Below, piece after piece: positions 1-8,831 of a stretch of DNA of 64,000 nucleotides. The notes below the pieces were generated by a model. It was not told where the DNA came from and searched no databases. It was given only the letters and a program-made list of their open reading frames with translations. How positions within the stretch are numbered: position 1 is the stretch's first letter; each line of letters starts with the position of its first letter. The stretch is from Actinoplanes missouriensis 431. Lineage in GTDB: Bacteria > Actinomycetota > Actinomycetes > Mycobacteriales > Micromonosporaceae. Both the position numbers and the translations under genes were made by a program. The DNA is taken from positions 620,001 through 684,000 of the forward strand of contig NC_017093.1 of NCBI RefSeq assembly GCF_000284295.1, given 5' to 3'.

Positions 1-620
1 CCATGACGATCGGCAACCTGGTCGCGCTCCGGCAGTCCCGCATGGTGCGCCTGCTCGCCTGGTCCTCGATCGCCCAGGCCGGCTACATCCTGGCCGCCCT
101 GGCGCTCGGCGAACCCGGTGTGGTGGCCGCCCTCGCGTACGCCGCCTTCTTCGTCGTCCTCGAACTGATCGCCTTCGGCGTGGTGGTGTCCCTGCGCCGC
201 CCGGGCGCCGACGGCGGTGCGATCGACGATTACCGGGGCGCCGCCCGTCGCCGTCCCTGGCTCGGCGCCGCACTGGTCCTGGCCCTGGCCGGCCTGGCCG
301 GTCTGCCACCCGGGCTGGCAGGCTTGTTCGCGAAGCTCTCCGTGGTGGACGCCCTGGTCGACGCGAACTGGACCTGGCTGGCCGGCATCGTGGTACTGAA
401 CGCGGTGATCGCCCTGGCGTACTACGTCCGCGTCTCCGCCGCCCTCTACACGGTTCCGGCCCGGGTGGGCCTGTCCGTGGCTGACCCGGCCCTCGTGAAC
501 GCGGCGGTGAACCCCCGGCTACCGGTCCCGCGCCCGGTGGCGGTGACGCTGGTGGCGGCGGTCGCGGTAGCGGTGGCGCTGGGGTTCGCGCCCCAGCTCC
601 TCTTCGACGCCCTCTCCTGA
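1..620 (+). CDS. nuoN: NADH-quinone oxidoreductase subunit N, C-terminal part
   Basis: Membrane proton-pumping subunit of respiratory complex I (antiporter-like family). Only the last ~205 codons are present; the reading frame is open to the left edge, so the 5' part lies outside the window and the first in-frame ATG at base 3 is internal. The visible part has the alternating long hydrophobic helices of the NuoN C-terminus, including a helix with AYYVRV and a final helix ending in APQLLFDALS, which matches how these proteins finish. NuoN is usually the last gene of the nuo operon, which fits the non-coding stretch that follows. NuoL or NuoM are less likely because those have longer tails. Confidence 0.85.
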   Translation, partial: MTIGNLVALRQSRMVRLLAWSSIAQAGYILAALALGEPGVVAALAYAAFFVVLELIAFGVVVSLRRPGADGGAIDDYRGAARRRPWLGAALVLALAGLAGLPPGLAGLFAKLSVVDALVDANWTWLAGIVVLNAVIALAYYVRVSAALYTVPARVGLSVADPALVNAAVNPRLPVPRPVAVTLVAAVAVAVALGFAPQLLFDALS

Positions 621-664
621 TCTCGCATCTCCGCGTGTGCAGTTCAGGCGCGCTCCGCACCCGA

Positions 665-975
665 ACTACACATGCCGGACCAGCACTGAGCGCCGGCCGG
701 TCCGGCCGGTCCGGCCGGTCCGGCTGGTGGTGAGTGTTGTTGCGCTGGGTGCCGGCTGGTCCGGCTGGTGCACAGTGCTGTTGGATCGTCCGGTGACAGC
801 GCTGGGAGCCAGCTCACGCCGGCCGGCTGGCTTTCAGTGCTGTCACAGGCCGGTTGGACGACGCTGAGCGCCAGCGGGCACGCGAGGTTCCACGATCCAC
901 GGCCCGCCGGCCCAGCCCGACCGCCCGGCCCAGCCCGACCGCCCGGCCCGCCGGCAGCCGCCGGCAGCCGCCGAG
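665..975. repeat. Cluster of short GC-rich direct repeats between nuoN and the next gene
   Basis: The gap 621-998 holds no convincing gene. It contains three perfect copies of the 9-mer GGCCGGTCC at 695-721 followed by a degenerate copy, two perfect tandem copies of the 18-mer CCCAGCCCGACCGCCCGG at 911-946, and two tandem copies of CCGGCAGCCG at 951-970. The words CAGTGCTGT and CAGCGCTG recur several times from 770 to 860. Open frames across it are low-complexity Pro/Arg/Ala translations that I do not believe. Whether the repeats act as a terminator region or are slippage products cannot be told from sequence. Confidence 0.7.
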
Positions 976-998
976 GACGGCGTATGGAGCGCCCGGGA

Positions 999-1238
999 CT
1001 ACAGCGCCTCCCGCACGAGGCCCGCCAGGCCGGCCAGCGCGATCGACCACACGATGATCAGGGCGGATATCTTGAACACCCTCCGGCCGATCCGGGCCAT
1101 CCGGCTCATGCCGGTGCCCTCGACGATGCCGCCCATCATGTCGGTCTGTGAGGAGAAGGAGAACGGGTTGGAGTTCGTCTCGACGTAGGAGCGCTTCAGC
1201 CACTCCCGGTCCGGGTTCGGATCCTGGATCGTTCCCAT
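999..1238 (-). CDS. Small single-pass membrane protein, function unknown
   Basis: A 79-residue protein with a polar N-terminal half (residues 1-50, Asp/Asn/Ser-rich) and one membrane segment near the C-terminus (about residues 55-75, ISALIIVWSIALAGLAGLV), so probably anchored with its N-terminus in the cytoplasm. I do not recognise a family. The start is the ATG after which the protein begins MGTIQDPNPD; no Shine-Dalgarno precedes it, but CACACT lies 7 nt upstream, typical of a leaderless actinobacterial gene. A GTG two codons earlier is possible. It stands alone between the repeat cluster and the MFS gene on the same strand. Confidence 0.7.
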   Translation of the reverse strand: MGTIQDPNPDREWLKRSYVETNSNPFSFSSQTDMMGGIVEGTGMSRMARIGRRVFKISALIIVWSIALAGLAGLVREAL

Positions 1239-1365
1239 GACCACCAGTGTGCGCGGGAGCGCAAGGGCCCAGCCGTGCAGCGGTAGCGAAACTCGCCGGA
1301 CGGCCTGGGGCCGGGCGCGTGGTCGCGCGGACTCTCGGGGACAGTTCGGGTGCTGTCGGGGACGG

Positions 1366-2616
1366 CTAGGACCGTACCCCTGAAGTCGCCCACTGCTCGG
1401 CGGCGAGCCGATCTGCTCGCGCCATCGAGCCCTGCGGCAGGGCCGCGACCGCCGCCGCGGCCAGGACCACCGCTCCGGCGAAGGCGAAGGACCAGGGCAG
1501 GCCGTCGGGCTGGTCGACGATCACGCCGGCGATGGCTCCGCCGGCGGCGCTGCCGGAGACCGAGACGGTGACCATCCACGTGTAGGCCTCGTTCAGCATT
1601 CCGGCCGGGACGAGGCGGCCGACCAGGTTGTTCTCCACGGTGAGCGCGGGTGCGAGGGTGGCGCCGCCGATCACCAGGGCGGCGCCGAGCCAGATCGGGC
1701 TGGGCATGAGCGCGAGGATCAGGAAGCTGGTGCCGACCGCGGCCAGCAGCCAGGCGAACTGGTGGGTGAGCGCCATCGCGGGGCGGCGGGTGCCGAACCA
1801 GATGCCGCCGATCGCGCTGCCCACGCCCCAGACGCCGAGGAGGACGCCGCCCATGCTGTCGCCGCCGCCGTGCTGGCCGGCATAGGCGGGGACGATGACG
1901 CCGGCCGCCCCGAACGCCACGCCGAGGGCGGTGACGCAGATCAGCAGGTGCGGGAAGCCGTCGGCGCGCAGCGGGCCGAGGCCTTTCGCGGCGTGGTCGG
2001 CGCCGTGGCCGGCCCGGTGGCGCATCACGGGGAGACGGGCGATCCAGAGGGTGCCGACGAGGGTGGCGACGGCCGCGCTGAGCAGGGCCGAGGCCGGGTC
2101 GCCGCTGATCACCATGAAGGCGGCGACGAGCATCGGGCCGAGGACGAAGACCAGCTCGAACAGGGAGGTCTCGGCGGCGAGGGCGGCCTGCCGGAGACCG
2201 TTGGCGCCGGTCATGTCGGTCCAGGCGCGGCGGATCGCCGCGGTCAGCGGAGGGTACGTCGCCCCGGCCACCGCCGTCGCCAGGAAGATCCACGGCAGAT
2301 TGCCGGCGCCGCCGCGGCTGGCGAGGACCAGGGCGCCCAGCGCCAGCGGGTGCAGCACGGCCGTCGCCAGCAGGATGGGCGCCGCCCCGATCCGGTCGGC
2401 GAGCCGTCCCGCGATCGGGCTCAGCGCGGCGCCGGCCAGGGCGTAGACGCCACCGGCGAGACCGGCCGCCGCGTACCGCCCGGTGGTCTGCTCGACCAGG
2501 AGCAACAGGGCCAGCGGTGTCATGCCGATACCGAGCCGGGCGAGGATCCCGACCACCAGCAGAACCCGTCCGCCCGGTAGTTGCCACACGCCAAGGTACT
2601 GACGCAACGCGGTCAC
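1366..2616 (-). CDS. MFS transporter, probable exporter
   Basis: A 416-residue integral membrane protein with about 12 hydrophobic helices and an arginine-containing cytoplasmic loop after helix 2 (GRLADRIG, near residue 70), the conserved loop of the major facilitator superfamily. The length is normal for the 12-helix class. The substrate cannot be told; the general look (AraJ/YdhP-like, no sugar-transporter signature) suggests export of a small molecule. The GTG start is supported by GGAGG 7 nt upstream. A perfect palindrome GAAACGCGTTTC lies about 35 nt before the start codon and may be the operator for this gene. No regulator gene is adjacent. Confidence 0.85.
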   Translation of the reverse strand: MTALRQYLGVWQLPGGRVLLVVGILARLGIGMTPLALLLLVEQTTGRYAAAGLAGGVYALAGAALSPIAGRLADRIGAAPILLATAVLHPLALGALVLASRGGAGNLPWIFLATAVAGATYPPLTAAIRRAWTDMTGANGLRQAALAAETSLFELVFVLGPMLVAAFMVISGDPASALLSAAVATLVGTLWIARLPVMRHRAGHGADHAAKGLGPLRADGFPHLLICVTALGVAFGAAGVIVPAYAGQHGGGDSMGGVLLGVWGVGSAIGGIWFGTRRPAMALTHQFAWLLAAVGTSFLILALMPSPIWLGAALVIGGATLAPALTVENNLVGRLVPAGMLNEAYTWMVTVSVSGSAAGGAIAGVIVDQPDGLPWSFAFAGAVVLAAAAVAALPQGSMARADRLAAEQWATSGVRS

Positions 2617-2650
2617 GGGCAGGCCTCCGGAATCAGCTTCGGTAACGGGT

Positions 2651-2662
2651 GAAACGCGTTTC
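2651..2662. promoter_or_regulatory. Perfect palindrome upstream of the MFS gene, candidate operator
   Basis: GAAACGCGTTTC is a 12-bp perfect palindrome with a central CG, similar in shape to LacI/GalR-family sites. It sits 35-46 nt upstream of the MFS start codon. The regulator is not in the neighbourhood, so the assignment is inferred from position and symmetry only. Confidence 0.35.
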
Positions 2663-2714
2663 GAGGCTAACGCCGGAGGCCTGGTTAACAGAACTGAAAT
2701 AACCCAGTGGTGCC

Positions 2715-3581
2715 CTACCTCACCAAGGACGCCTGCACGTGCAGGCGGCGGATCCGCTCCTCCATCGGCGGGTGCGTGGAGAACAGCCCGGCGATCCCGC
2801 CGCCCCGGAGCGGGTTGGCGATCATCAGGTGGGCGCTGGAGGTGAGCTGGCCCTCGGCCGGCAGCGGCATCCTCTGCGTGCCGTAGTGGATCTTCTCCAG
2901 GGCGCTGGCGAGGGCGAGCGGGTCACGGGTCATCGTGGCGCCGGACGCGTCCGCCTGGAACTCCCGGTTCCGGCTGATCGCCAGCTGGATGATCGACGCG
3001 GCCAGCGGGCCGAGGATCATCATGAGCAGCAGGCCGGCCGGGTTCGGGCTGTCCTCGTCGTCGGAGCTGGTGAACGGCAGGAAGAACGCCAGCTGGGCGA
3101 GCATCGTGACGATGCCGGCGAGGCCGGCCGCCACGCTGGAGATGAGGATGTCGCGGTTGTAGACGTGCGACAGCTCGTGGCCGATCACACCGCGCAGCTC
3201 GCGCAGGGTCAGCAGGCGGGTGATGCCGACCGTCACCGCGACCGCAGCGTGCTGCGGATCACGCCCGGTGGCGAACGCGTTCGGCTGCATCGCCGGGGAC
3301 ACGTAGAGCCGTGGCATCGGCTGACCCGCCTCGGTCGCGAGCTCGCGGACCATCGTGTAGAGCTCGGGGAACTCGGCCTCGCTCACCGGCCGCGCGCCCA
3401 TCGATCGCAGAGCGATCTTGTCTGAGTAGAAGTAGCTGAAAGCATTCGTGGCCAGCGAAATGATCACGGCGACGACCAGGCCGCCGCTGCCACCCAGCCA
3501 GTAGCCCACGGTCAGGATGAGACCCGTGAGCACACCCAGCAGAGCCGCTGTCTTGAGGCCATTGTGATGGCTGGACAACAT
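2715..3581 (-). CDS. htpX: Membrane zinc metalloprotease HtpX
   Basis: Inner-membrane M48-family protease that degrades misfolded membrane proteins. Two N-terminal membrane helices (residues about 12-30 and 33-50) precede the cytosolic catalytic part. The zinc motif HELSH is at residues 135-139, and the third ligand is the glutamate of NREFQAD at residue 207. Two more hydrophobic segments (about 145-170 and 183-203) lie between them, as in the family. At 288 residues the length is normal. The start has AAGGAG just upstream. The leader contains a small hairpin (GCGGGC/GCCCGC, 3597-3613). Transcribed divergently from the oxidoreductase gene. Confidence 0.95.
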   Translation of the reverse strand: MLSSHHNGLKTAALLGVLTGLILTVGYWLGGSGGLVVAVIISLATNAFSYFYSDKIALRSMGARPVSEAEFPELYTMVRELATEAGQPMPRLYVSPAMQPNAFATGRDPQHAAVAVTVGITRLLTLRELRGVIGHELSHVYNRDILISSVAAGLAGIVTMLAQLAFFLPFTSSDDEDSPNPAGLLLMMILGPLAASIIQLAISRNREFQADASGATMTRDPLALASALEKIHYGTQRMPLPAEGQLTSSAHLMIANPLRGGGIAGLFSTHPPMEERIRRLHVQASLVR

Positions 3582-3672
3582 CCACTCCTTAGGCTTGCGG
3601 GCTTGTGGCCCGCACTCCAGACAACATCGGTGACCTGCGGTTTCATCCCCGTCTAACTGTGAGTTGGCTGGG

Positions 3673-3701
3673 TTTGCACTGAGTGCCGGCCGCGCTATGT
3701 T
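3673..3701 (+). promoter_or_regulatory. Candidate promoter of the luciferase-family gene
   Basis: TTTGCA, 17 bp, TATGTT. The -10 hexamer ends 6 nt before the second GTG at 3708, so the transcript would be leaderless. Based only on match to the vegetative consensus and position. Confidence 0.5.
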
Positions 3702-3707
3702 CGAGTG

Positions 3708-4718
3708 GTGCCAGAACGCCGCGTCCCGCTTTCCGTCCTAGATCTCGCCACTGTCCGTGAAGGGCACGGCAGCGCCGACGCCCTGCGCGGCACCATCGAG
3801 ATCGCCAGAACCGCGGACGAACTGGGCTATGCCCGGTTCTGGGTCGCCGAGCATCACAACATGCCGGCCGTCGCCTCCACCGCGCCGCCGGTCCTGATCG
3901 GAGCCGTCGCCGCGAACACCCGGAACATCCGGGTCGGCTCCGGCGGCGTGATGCTGCCCAACCACATGCCGTTCGTGGTGGCCGAGCAGTTCGCCCTGTT
4001 GGAGGCGCTCTACCCGGACCGGATCGACCTCGGCATCGGCCGGGCGCCCGGCACCGACCAGGCCACCGCGGCCGCGCTGCGGGGCGTGTCGCCCTACCTG
4101 ACCGTGGAGCAGTTCCCGGAGCACCTGCAGACCGTGATGTCGCTGCTCGGTGACGCCCGGGCCACCGCGCCGGCCCGGCTGTCGGCGACCCCGGCGGCGG
4201 AGAGTTACCCGGAGGTCTGGGTGCTCGGGTCCTCCACCTACGGCGCGCAGCTCGCCGCCGCGCTCGGCCTGCCGTTCTGTTACGCGTACCACTTCGCGAT
4301 GAGCTCCGACGTGGACACCGCCGCCCGGCTCTACCGGGAGGGCTTCCAGCCGTCGCCGCGCTGGTCCGAGCCGCACCTCATGGTCAGCGCCTCGGTCCTG
4401 GCCGCGGAGACCACCGAGGAGGCCGACTACCTCGCCGGTCCCAGCCGGATCATGGCGTTGAGCCTGCGGACCGGCCGGCTCGGCCCGATGGTCTCGCCGG
4501 AGACCGCGGCCACCCGGGAGCTGACCGACCTGGACCGGGCGGTGCTCGGCTCACTGCCCGGCACGCAGTTCGCCGGGACCGCCGAGGAGGTCGTCGCCGG
4601 GCTGGACGCGCTCGTCGAGCGGACCGGCGCGAGCGAGCTGATCCTGGCCGGTTCGGTCTACGACCCGGCGACCCGGCAGGACAGCTTGATCCGGATCGCG
4701 AAGGCGTGGGGCCTCTAG
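3708..4718 (+). CDS. LLM-class flavin-dependent oxidoreductase (luciferase-like fold)
   Basis: A 336-residue TIM-barrel oxidoreductase of the bacterial luciferase superfamily, expected to use reduced flavin and often F420 in actinobacteria. Family marks are the N-terminal SVLDLATV strand, FWVAEHHNM near residue 45 (flavin-site histidines), the [18 protein letters not shown] segment and the [14 protein letters not shown] turn. These match the MsnO8/YhbW-like subgroup. The substrate is unknown. Two tandem GTG codons can start it; the second is preferred because a -10-like TATGTT lies 6 nt before it. The MOSC gene follows after 10 nt on the same strand but has its own promoter-like element. Confidence 0.85.
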   Translation: MPERRVPLSVLDLATVREGHGSADALRGTIEIARTADELGYARFWVAEHHNMPAVASTAPPVLIGAVAANTRNIRVGSGGVMLPNHMPFVVAEQFALLEALYPDRIDLGIGRAPGTDQATAAALRGVSPYLTVEQFPEHLQTVMSLLGDARATAPARLSATPAAESYPEVWVLGSSTYGAQLAAALGLPFCYAYHFAMSSDVDTAARLYREGFQPSPRWSEPHLMVSASVLAAETTEEADYLAGPSRIMALSLRTGRLGPMVSPETAATRELTDLDRAVLGSLPGTQFAGTAEEVVAGLDALVERTGASELILAGSVYDPATRQDSLIRIAKAWGL

Positions 4719-4728
4719 TCTTGCTTCC

Positions 4729-5403
4729 ATGAGCATCGTTCTCTCGGTCAACGTCGGATCGTCCGAACCCAACCCGGCGAAGGGCGTCGGTGTCACAGGC
4801 ATCGGCAAGCGGCCGATCGACGGCCCGATCGCGGTGCGCCCGCCCGGCCCGAAACACGTGGGGCTGCACAGCGGGGTGGTCGGCGACTTCATCGGCGACA
4901 CCCAGCACCACGGCGGTGACGACCAGGCCGTTTATGCGTACGGGCGGGAGGACTACGCCTGGTGGGAAGCCGAGCTCGGCCGTGAGCTGCCGAACGGCAT
5001 CTTCGGCGAGAACCTGACCACCGAGGGGATCGACCTGCTCGGCGCGGTGATCGGCGAGCAGTGGCACTTCCCGTCCGGTGTGGTGCTGCAGCCCACGTTC
5101 GGCCGGATCCCGTGCGCGACGTTCCAGCACCGGATGGAGGAGCCGCGCTGGGTGAAGCGGTTCGCCCAGGCCAACCGGACCGGGACGTACCTGCGGATCC
5201 TCGAACCCGGCGAGATCCGGGCCGGCGACCGGGTGGAGATCCGCGAACGCCCCGGCCACGGGCTGACCGTGGCCGAGGCGTTCGGCATCTACATGCACGA
5301 CCAGGACCGGCTGGCCCGCCTGCTGGTCGCGGACTCCCTGCCCCCGTCGATGCGCAGGGAGGTCGAGGAGCGACTGTCCCGGACTACCGGCAGCGCCAGA
5401 TGA
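4729..5403 (+). CDS. MOSC domain-containing protein (YiiM-like)
   Basis: A 224-residue protein of the MOSC family (molybdenum cofactor sulfurase C-terminal fold), implicated in handling sulfur or in reducing N-hydroxylated compounds with molybdenum cofactor. The YiiM layout is visible: GVGVTGIGKRPIDG near residue 20, the HHGGDDQAVYAY motif near residue 60, FGENLTTEGI near 95, and the cysteine in FGRIPCATFQ near 130, which is the conserved MOSC cysteine. TAGTCT, 7 nt before the ATG, overlaps the stop codon of the preceding gene, so this gene is probably leaderless. Its end overlaps the convergent gene by 20 bp. Confidence 0.88.
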   Translation: MSIVLSVNVGSSEPNPAKGVGVTGIGKRPIDGPIAVRPPGPKHVGLHSGVVGDFIGDTQHHGGDDQAVYAYGREDYAWWEAELGRELPNGIFGENLTTEGIDLLGAVIGEQWHFPSGVVLQPTFGRIPCATFQHRMEEPRWVKRFAQANRTGTYLRILEPGEIRAGDRVEIRERPGHGLTVAEAFGIYMHDQDRLARLLVADSLPPSMRREVEERLSRTTGSAR

Positions 5404-6586
5404 TCGGCTGAACAGGGCGTTCCGCGGCGACGCCGCTCAGGTTGGAACCGGCGGCGATCCGGGCGTTCTCGCTGATGAAGGCCACCCCGAACGAGTCGTC
5501 CGGGTACTTCTCCAGCCGCGGCAGGGACATCACCTCCTTGCCGACGTAGACCGCCGGCTCGCCCTGGATGAACCAGTCCGCCTTCCGGTGCGGCCCGGGT
5601 ATCTGCGCGGCCGTCACCTCGTCGAGCAGCTTCTCCCAGGTCCGGCTGCTCGGGTCGTACCGGAACATGCGCGGGTTGAGGGCGGCCGGTGACTGCCGCG
5701 CGCTCGGTTCGAGCAGCATCCGCACCTCGGCGTAGATCCAGCCGTAGTGGTAGGCGCGCGGCTCGACGTACACCTTCTCGTCGCCCTTCTCCGGCTGCGG
5801 TGAGCGGACCGCCTCGACAGTGCCGTCCTGGTGCCAGAGGAACATGCCGTTCAGGTCACCCCCGTACAGCGAGGTGATGATCGTGCCGTCCTCGGTGACG
5901 TCCCAGGCGGTGCCGGCGGTGTAGCCCGGCGGCATCGGCATCGCCTCGGGTTCCGCGGTCCACGACGCCCAGCGCTGCGGGACGCCCTCACCCTGGTTGG
6001 TCTCGGCGTCCCCGGCGATCAGCCCGGCCTCGTTGATGGCGGCCGCGTTGCCGGCGCCCTTCAACCGGGTCACCGTGCCGTCGTGCAGCACGTAGGGCAT
6101 CACGGTCCCCTCGGTGGTGGCGCCCACCGCGATCCCGGCGGTGTTGATGTCACCCATCGACACCCGGGGCCCGGTGTACGTGACGTGTTCGGCCAGCTTC
6201 CCGTCCCGCCACACCAGCACGTCACCGTCCCCGCCGGCGACCGGCTCGGTCTCCCCGACCAGCACACTCCCGGTCGGGTCACCGCCGTTCACCGCCGCCG
6301 ACGTCGCGGTGCCGAGCGGCAGCTCCGCGGCGGTGCAGGCGGCCGGCACCCCGGGATCCGCCGGGAGCGGCGGTGGCAGCGACGCCGGATGCGGGCGCAG
6401 CACCAGGATCCCGCTCGTCACCGCGACGGCCAGGCCGGTCGTGACGGCGGCGCCGGTGGACCAGGTCCGCACCCGCCGGGCCCGCAGACCGTTCCGCATG
6501 GCCTTCGCCACGTCGATCCGCGCGGTGGCGTCCGGCTCGGCGTCCAGCGGCCGCATCAGCAGCGTTCCGTACTCGTCCTCGTTCAT
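5384..6586 (-). CDS. Membrane-anchored extracytoplasmic protein partnered with a SigE-family sigma factor
   Basis: A 400-residue protein with a short cytoplasmic N-terminus (residues 1-45, DVAKAMRNGLRARRVR), one membrane helix (about 48-68) and a long extracytoplasmic part rich in Gly, Asp and aromatic turns that looks like beta-propeller or repeat sheet. I recognise no domain with certainty. The start is the ATG giving MNEDEYGTLL: AAGGAGGAG lies just upstream and overlaps the stop codon of the sigma gene, so the two are translationally coupled. The pairing and topology suggest an anti-sigma or sensor role, but no zinc-finger anti-sigma motif is visible. Confidence 0.8.
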   Translation of the reverse strand: MNEDEYGTLLMRPLDAEPDATARIDVAKAMRNGLRARRVRTWSTGAAVTTGLAVAVTSGILVLRPHPASLPPPLPADPGVPAACTAAELPLGTATSAAVNGGDPTGSVLVGETEPVAGGDGDVLVWRDGKLAEHVTYTGPRVSMGDINTAGIAVGATTEGTVMPYVLHDGTVTRLKGAGNAAAINEAGLIAGDAETNQGEGVPQRWASWTAEPEAMPMPPGYTAGTAWDVTEDGTIITSLYGGDLNGMFLWHQDGTVEAVRSPQPEKGDEKVYVEPRAYHYGWIYAEVRMLLEPSARQSPAALNPRMFRYDPSSRTWEKLLDEVTAAQIPGPHRKADWFIQGEPAVYVGKEVMSLPRLEKYPDDSFGVAFISENARIAAGSNLSGVAAERPVQPIIWRCR

Positions 6587-6600
6587 GCCGCTCTCCTCCT

Positions 6601-7101
6601 TCACCGGGTCTCCTGCAGCGCCGGCCCGTTGTCGCCGAGAATCCGGCGCAGAGCGGCGAGCCCGTGCGACGTCTGGCTCTTCACCGTCCCCTCCGAGCAG
6701 CCGAGGATCTGCGCCACGTCGGTCACCGACCTGTCACACAGGAACCGCAGCACCAGCACCGCCTGCTGCCGCGCCGGCACTTTCGCCAGCGCCGCCCGCA
6801 GCACGGTGCGCTGCTCCACACCCGGCGCCCCACTCGACTCCACCCGCTCCGGCGCCGACGCGAACAACCCCACCCGCCACCACCCGCGCCGCCTCTCGTC
6901 CAGGAACGTCCGCACGATCATCGTGTGCACATAGGCGTCCACGTTCTCCGCACGCGACACCTTCGGCCAGCGGGCATACAGCTTGGTGATCGTCTCCTGC
7001 ACCAGGTCATCGGCCTGATCCCGGTTGCCGCTGAGCAGATAGGCAAGCCGGCGCAGCGCCGGGAGCCGCCCGTTCACATACGCCAGATAGTCCTCGTCCA
7101 T
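6601..7101 (-). CDS. SigE-family RNA polymerase sigma-70 factor
   Basis: A 166-residue ECF-type sigma factor. Region 2 is at residues about 10-75 with DQADDLVQETITKLYARW (core binding and -10 recognition); region 4 is at about 105-155 with the helix-turn-helix DRSVTDVAQILGCSEGTVKS. The SigE-like family of small factors is common in Actinomycetales, usually next to a membrane protein, as here. GGGGAGCGGG precedes the ATG. It is the first gene of a two-gene operon with the membrane-anchored gene downstream. Its target promoters are unknown; autoregulation is typical for the class. Confidence 0.9.
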   Translation of the reverse strand: MDEDYLAYVNGRLPALRRLAYLLSGNRDQADDLVQETITKLYARWPKVSRAENVDAYVHTMIVRTFLDERRRGWWRVGLFASAPERVESSGAPGVEQRTVLRAALAKVPARQQAVLVLRFLCDRSVTDVAQILGCSEGTVKSQTSHGLAALRRILGDNGPALQETR

Positions 7102-7189
7102 CCCGCTCCCCGTTCTGCCGTCACTTAGATAGACGCCAGTCCGGAAGGCAGGGTTGTATCAATCTTTTCGGGTACGGCCAGAGCACTCC

Positions 7190-7450
7190 CCAAACGCGGC
7201 TACCACGCCCGTGGCAGCCGCGCGGCCAGTTGCCCACTCCAGGCCGCCCGGCGACCGCCGGCGACGGGTGCATGGCCGAGCAGCACCCCGTCCCACGCAT
7301 AGCCGGGCCGCCACGCGCGGCATCACCGCGCCGTGCACCCATCGGGTGAAAGCTGCGCGCCCGGAAACGCGCGGATACCAGCGGTCCCACAGGATGCCGC
7401 AAAAGCAGAAACGCTCCAGTGTCGGTTTCGGCGCTGCCGTTCCGACTCGT
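7190..7450 (-). other. Gap with a possible decayed gene remnant
   Basis: The gap 7102-7450 has no intact gene that I believe. On the minus strand two frames each read like protein for part of the way. One gives ILWDRWYPRVSGRAAFTRW and WVHGAVMPRVAAR (about 7320-7410); the next frame continues with GYAWDGVLLGHAPVAGG and ends at a stop at 7200. A single frameshift near 7300 would join them. The evidence is the natural look of the translation only, so this may be chance in GC-rich DNA. Confidence 0.2.
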
Positions 7451-7843
7451 CTACTCCAGAGCGAGCCGACCGGGGATCTCCTCGTTGAAGATCTCGATGA
7501 GCCAGCCGAACGCCGTCTCGCCGTGACCAACCCGAGCCGCTTCGATCCGTACCCGCATAGATTCGCGATGACTCGGATGACAGGTAAGAAGCCACCGTTC
7601 CATATTCCGTGCGGCTTCGGCATGTCCGAGCGCTTCTCGGCTGCGCTCATGATGACGCCAGACAACCCGGAAATCACCGTCGTCGGGCGTACCGAAGCCG
7701 CCGCGTAAGCAGTCGGCGAAGGCGTCGAGGTTGCGGCCGAAGTACCCACCGCAGCCCATCGTCTCGCCGACGACGGCGTAGAAATCATCCAGGCTGTTGA
7801 TCCGCCGGCCATCGAGAACATAGATCTCCGTCACGAGCGCCAT
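7451..7843 (-). CDS. Barstar-family protein
   Basis: A 130-residue protein with the barstar (barnase inhibitor) fold: strand IYVLDGRRI, then the helix NSLDDFYAVVGETM, then the GGYFGRNLDAFADCLRGGFG segment, which carries the family's conserved Tyr/Phe-Gly-x-Asn-x-Asp-Ala core, then the strand DFRVVW. The C-terminal 50 residues are longer than minimal barstar. No ribonuclease gene is next to it, so it may be an orphan immunity gene. The ATG at 7843 is chosen because the family begins here; the frame is open for 57 more codons upstream, but those read unlike barstar. Base composition is less GC-rich than in neighbouring genes. Confidence 0.75.
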   Translation of the reverse strand: MALVTEIYVLDGRRINSLDDFYAVVGETMGCGGYFGRNLDAFADCLRGGFGTPDDGDFRVVWRHHERSREALGHAEAARNMERWLLTCHPSHRESMRVRIEAARVGHGETAFGWLIEIFNEEIPGRLALE

Positions 7844-8010
7844 GGTAGGAGCGAAAGAGACTGAGGCTGGGAGATTTTGGCTGAAGCGTTCGCAGCGGCA
7901 CACCGGCCAGATCGCCATTTCAAGAGCCTGGTCCCAGATTGCGAAGGTGAAGCGGCTGGTGGTCTGGTGCGGATCCCAGCCGGAAAGCGGGGGCTGTTCG
8001 TACGCGCCGT

Positions 8011-8384
8011 TCAAGGCACCGGAGAGCGATCATCATTCTCCGGCCGGCTCAGCGACTTCGCCTGCTCCACGAGTTGCTGGACCTGCTGCGGAGCGAGCCT
8101 GCTGGCCGCTGCAACCAGGCTGCCGATCTCTCGGGCAGCCGGGTACGAATCGGGCGGCGCGGCGTGGCTGCCGGCAGGCAGCCCAGCGATCACCAGCAGG
8201 TCGGCAAGCGGCATCTCCAGGATCGGCGCGATGTCGTGGAGGAGTTCCGGGCTCGGCTCCAACCTGCCACTGAGTAACTGATTGATGGTCGACTCGGCAC
8301 GCGCCGATGCGCGGCTCACGGCCCGTGCGGTGAGTCGACGGTTGGAAAGCAGGCCCCGATGATCTCTGCGAAGTCGGCGCTCAT
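8011..8384 (-). pseudogene. XRE-like helix-turn-helix regulator with an apparent frameshift
   Basis: The body reads as a lambda-repressor-type DNA-binding domain: GLLSNRRLTARAVSR, then ESTINQLLSGRLEPSPELL (recognition helix), then a helical C-terminal region with REIGSLVAAASRLAPQQVQQL. The natural N-terminus (ATG at 8384, MSADFAEII) is in a different frame from the body. The switch falls in a run of four G at 8354-8357; one extra G would give MSADFAEIIGGLLSNRRLTA and one intact protein of about 124 residues. TAGCGT, 6 nt before this ATG, supports it as the real start. It could be a true pseudogene, a phase-variable tract or a sequencing error. Confidence 0.65.
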
Positions 8385-8603
8385 CGATGTACGCTACCGG
8401 CCGCCTCCGCGCGGCAGCGAAGGGTGCGGTAGGTCTTCTCCACTCTGAGCCCCGGCTGCGCGGTGCCGAGGAGGCCCATGGCCGGAGGACGAGTGTGCTC
8501 TCGTCTGCCCACGACTGCTCGTCGAGAGTTGGGCTCACTGGATCACAACGAGAACGGCCCCGGACCGCGTTTCCGCTGGCACCGGGGCCGTTCTACTTCC
8601 CTG

Positions 8604-8684
8604 TGGCGGGTAGAGGATTCGAACCTCTGTAGCTTTCGCGACGGATTTACAGTCCGCTCCCATTGGCCGCTCGGGCAACCCGCC
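8604..8684 (-). tRNA. tRNA-Tyr(GTA)
   Basis: The minus-strand sequence folds as an 81-nt class II tRNA: acceptor GGCGGGT pairs with ACCCGCC, discriminator A, T-arm with GGTTCGAATCC, a long variable arm, and anticodon loop CTGTAAA with anticodon GTA. CCA is not encoded. Confidence 0.95.
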
Positions 8685-8831
8685 TGGGAACCACCGCGGT
8701 CTCCCGCAGCAGCGGACATCAGGATAGCCGTACCGCGGGCGGCCCTCGCAACCGGGTACGGTCGGCATGTCGCGGGGCCCGGATTGCCCCGCTGAAGCAC
8801 CACTGGGACGAAGACAAGCAGGAGTCTGATC

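Noticed and set aside
5831..6934. A 367-codon plus-strand frame opposite the sigma factor operon
   Set aside because: Shadow of the two minus-strand genes; the sigma factor and its overlap-coupled partner have clear motifs and ribosome sites.
7844..8014. A 57-residue N-terminal extension of the barstar gene from a TTG at 8014
   Set aside because: It overlaps the end of the regulator gene, has no ribosome site and does not resemble barstar; the family begins at the ATG at 7843.
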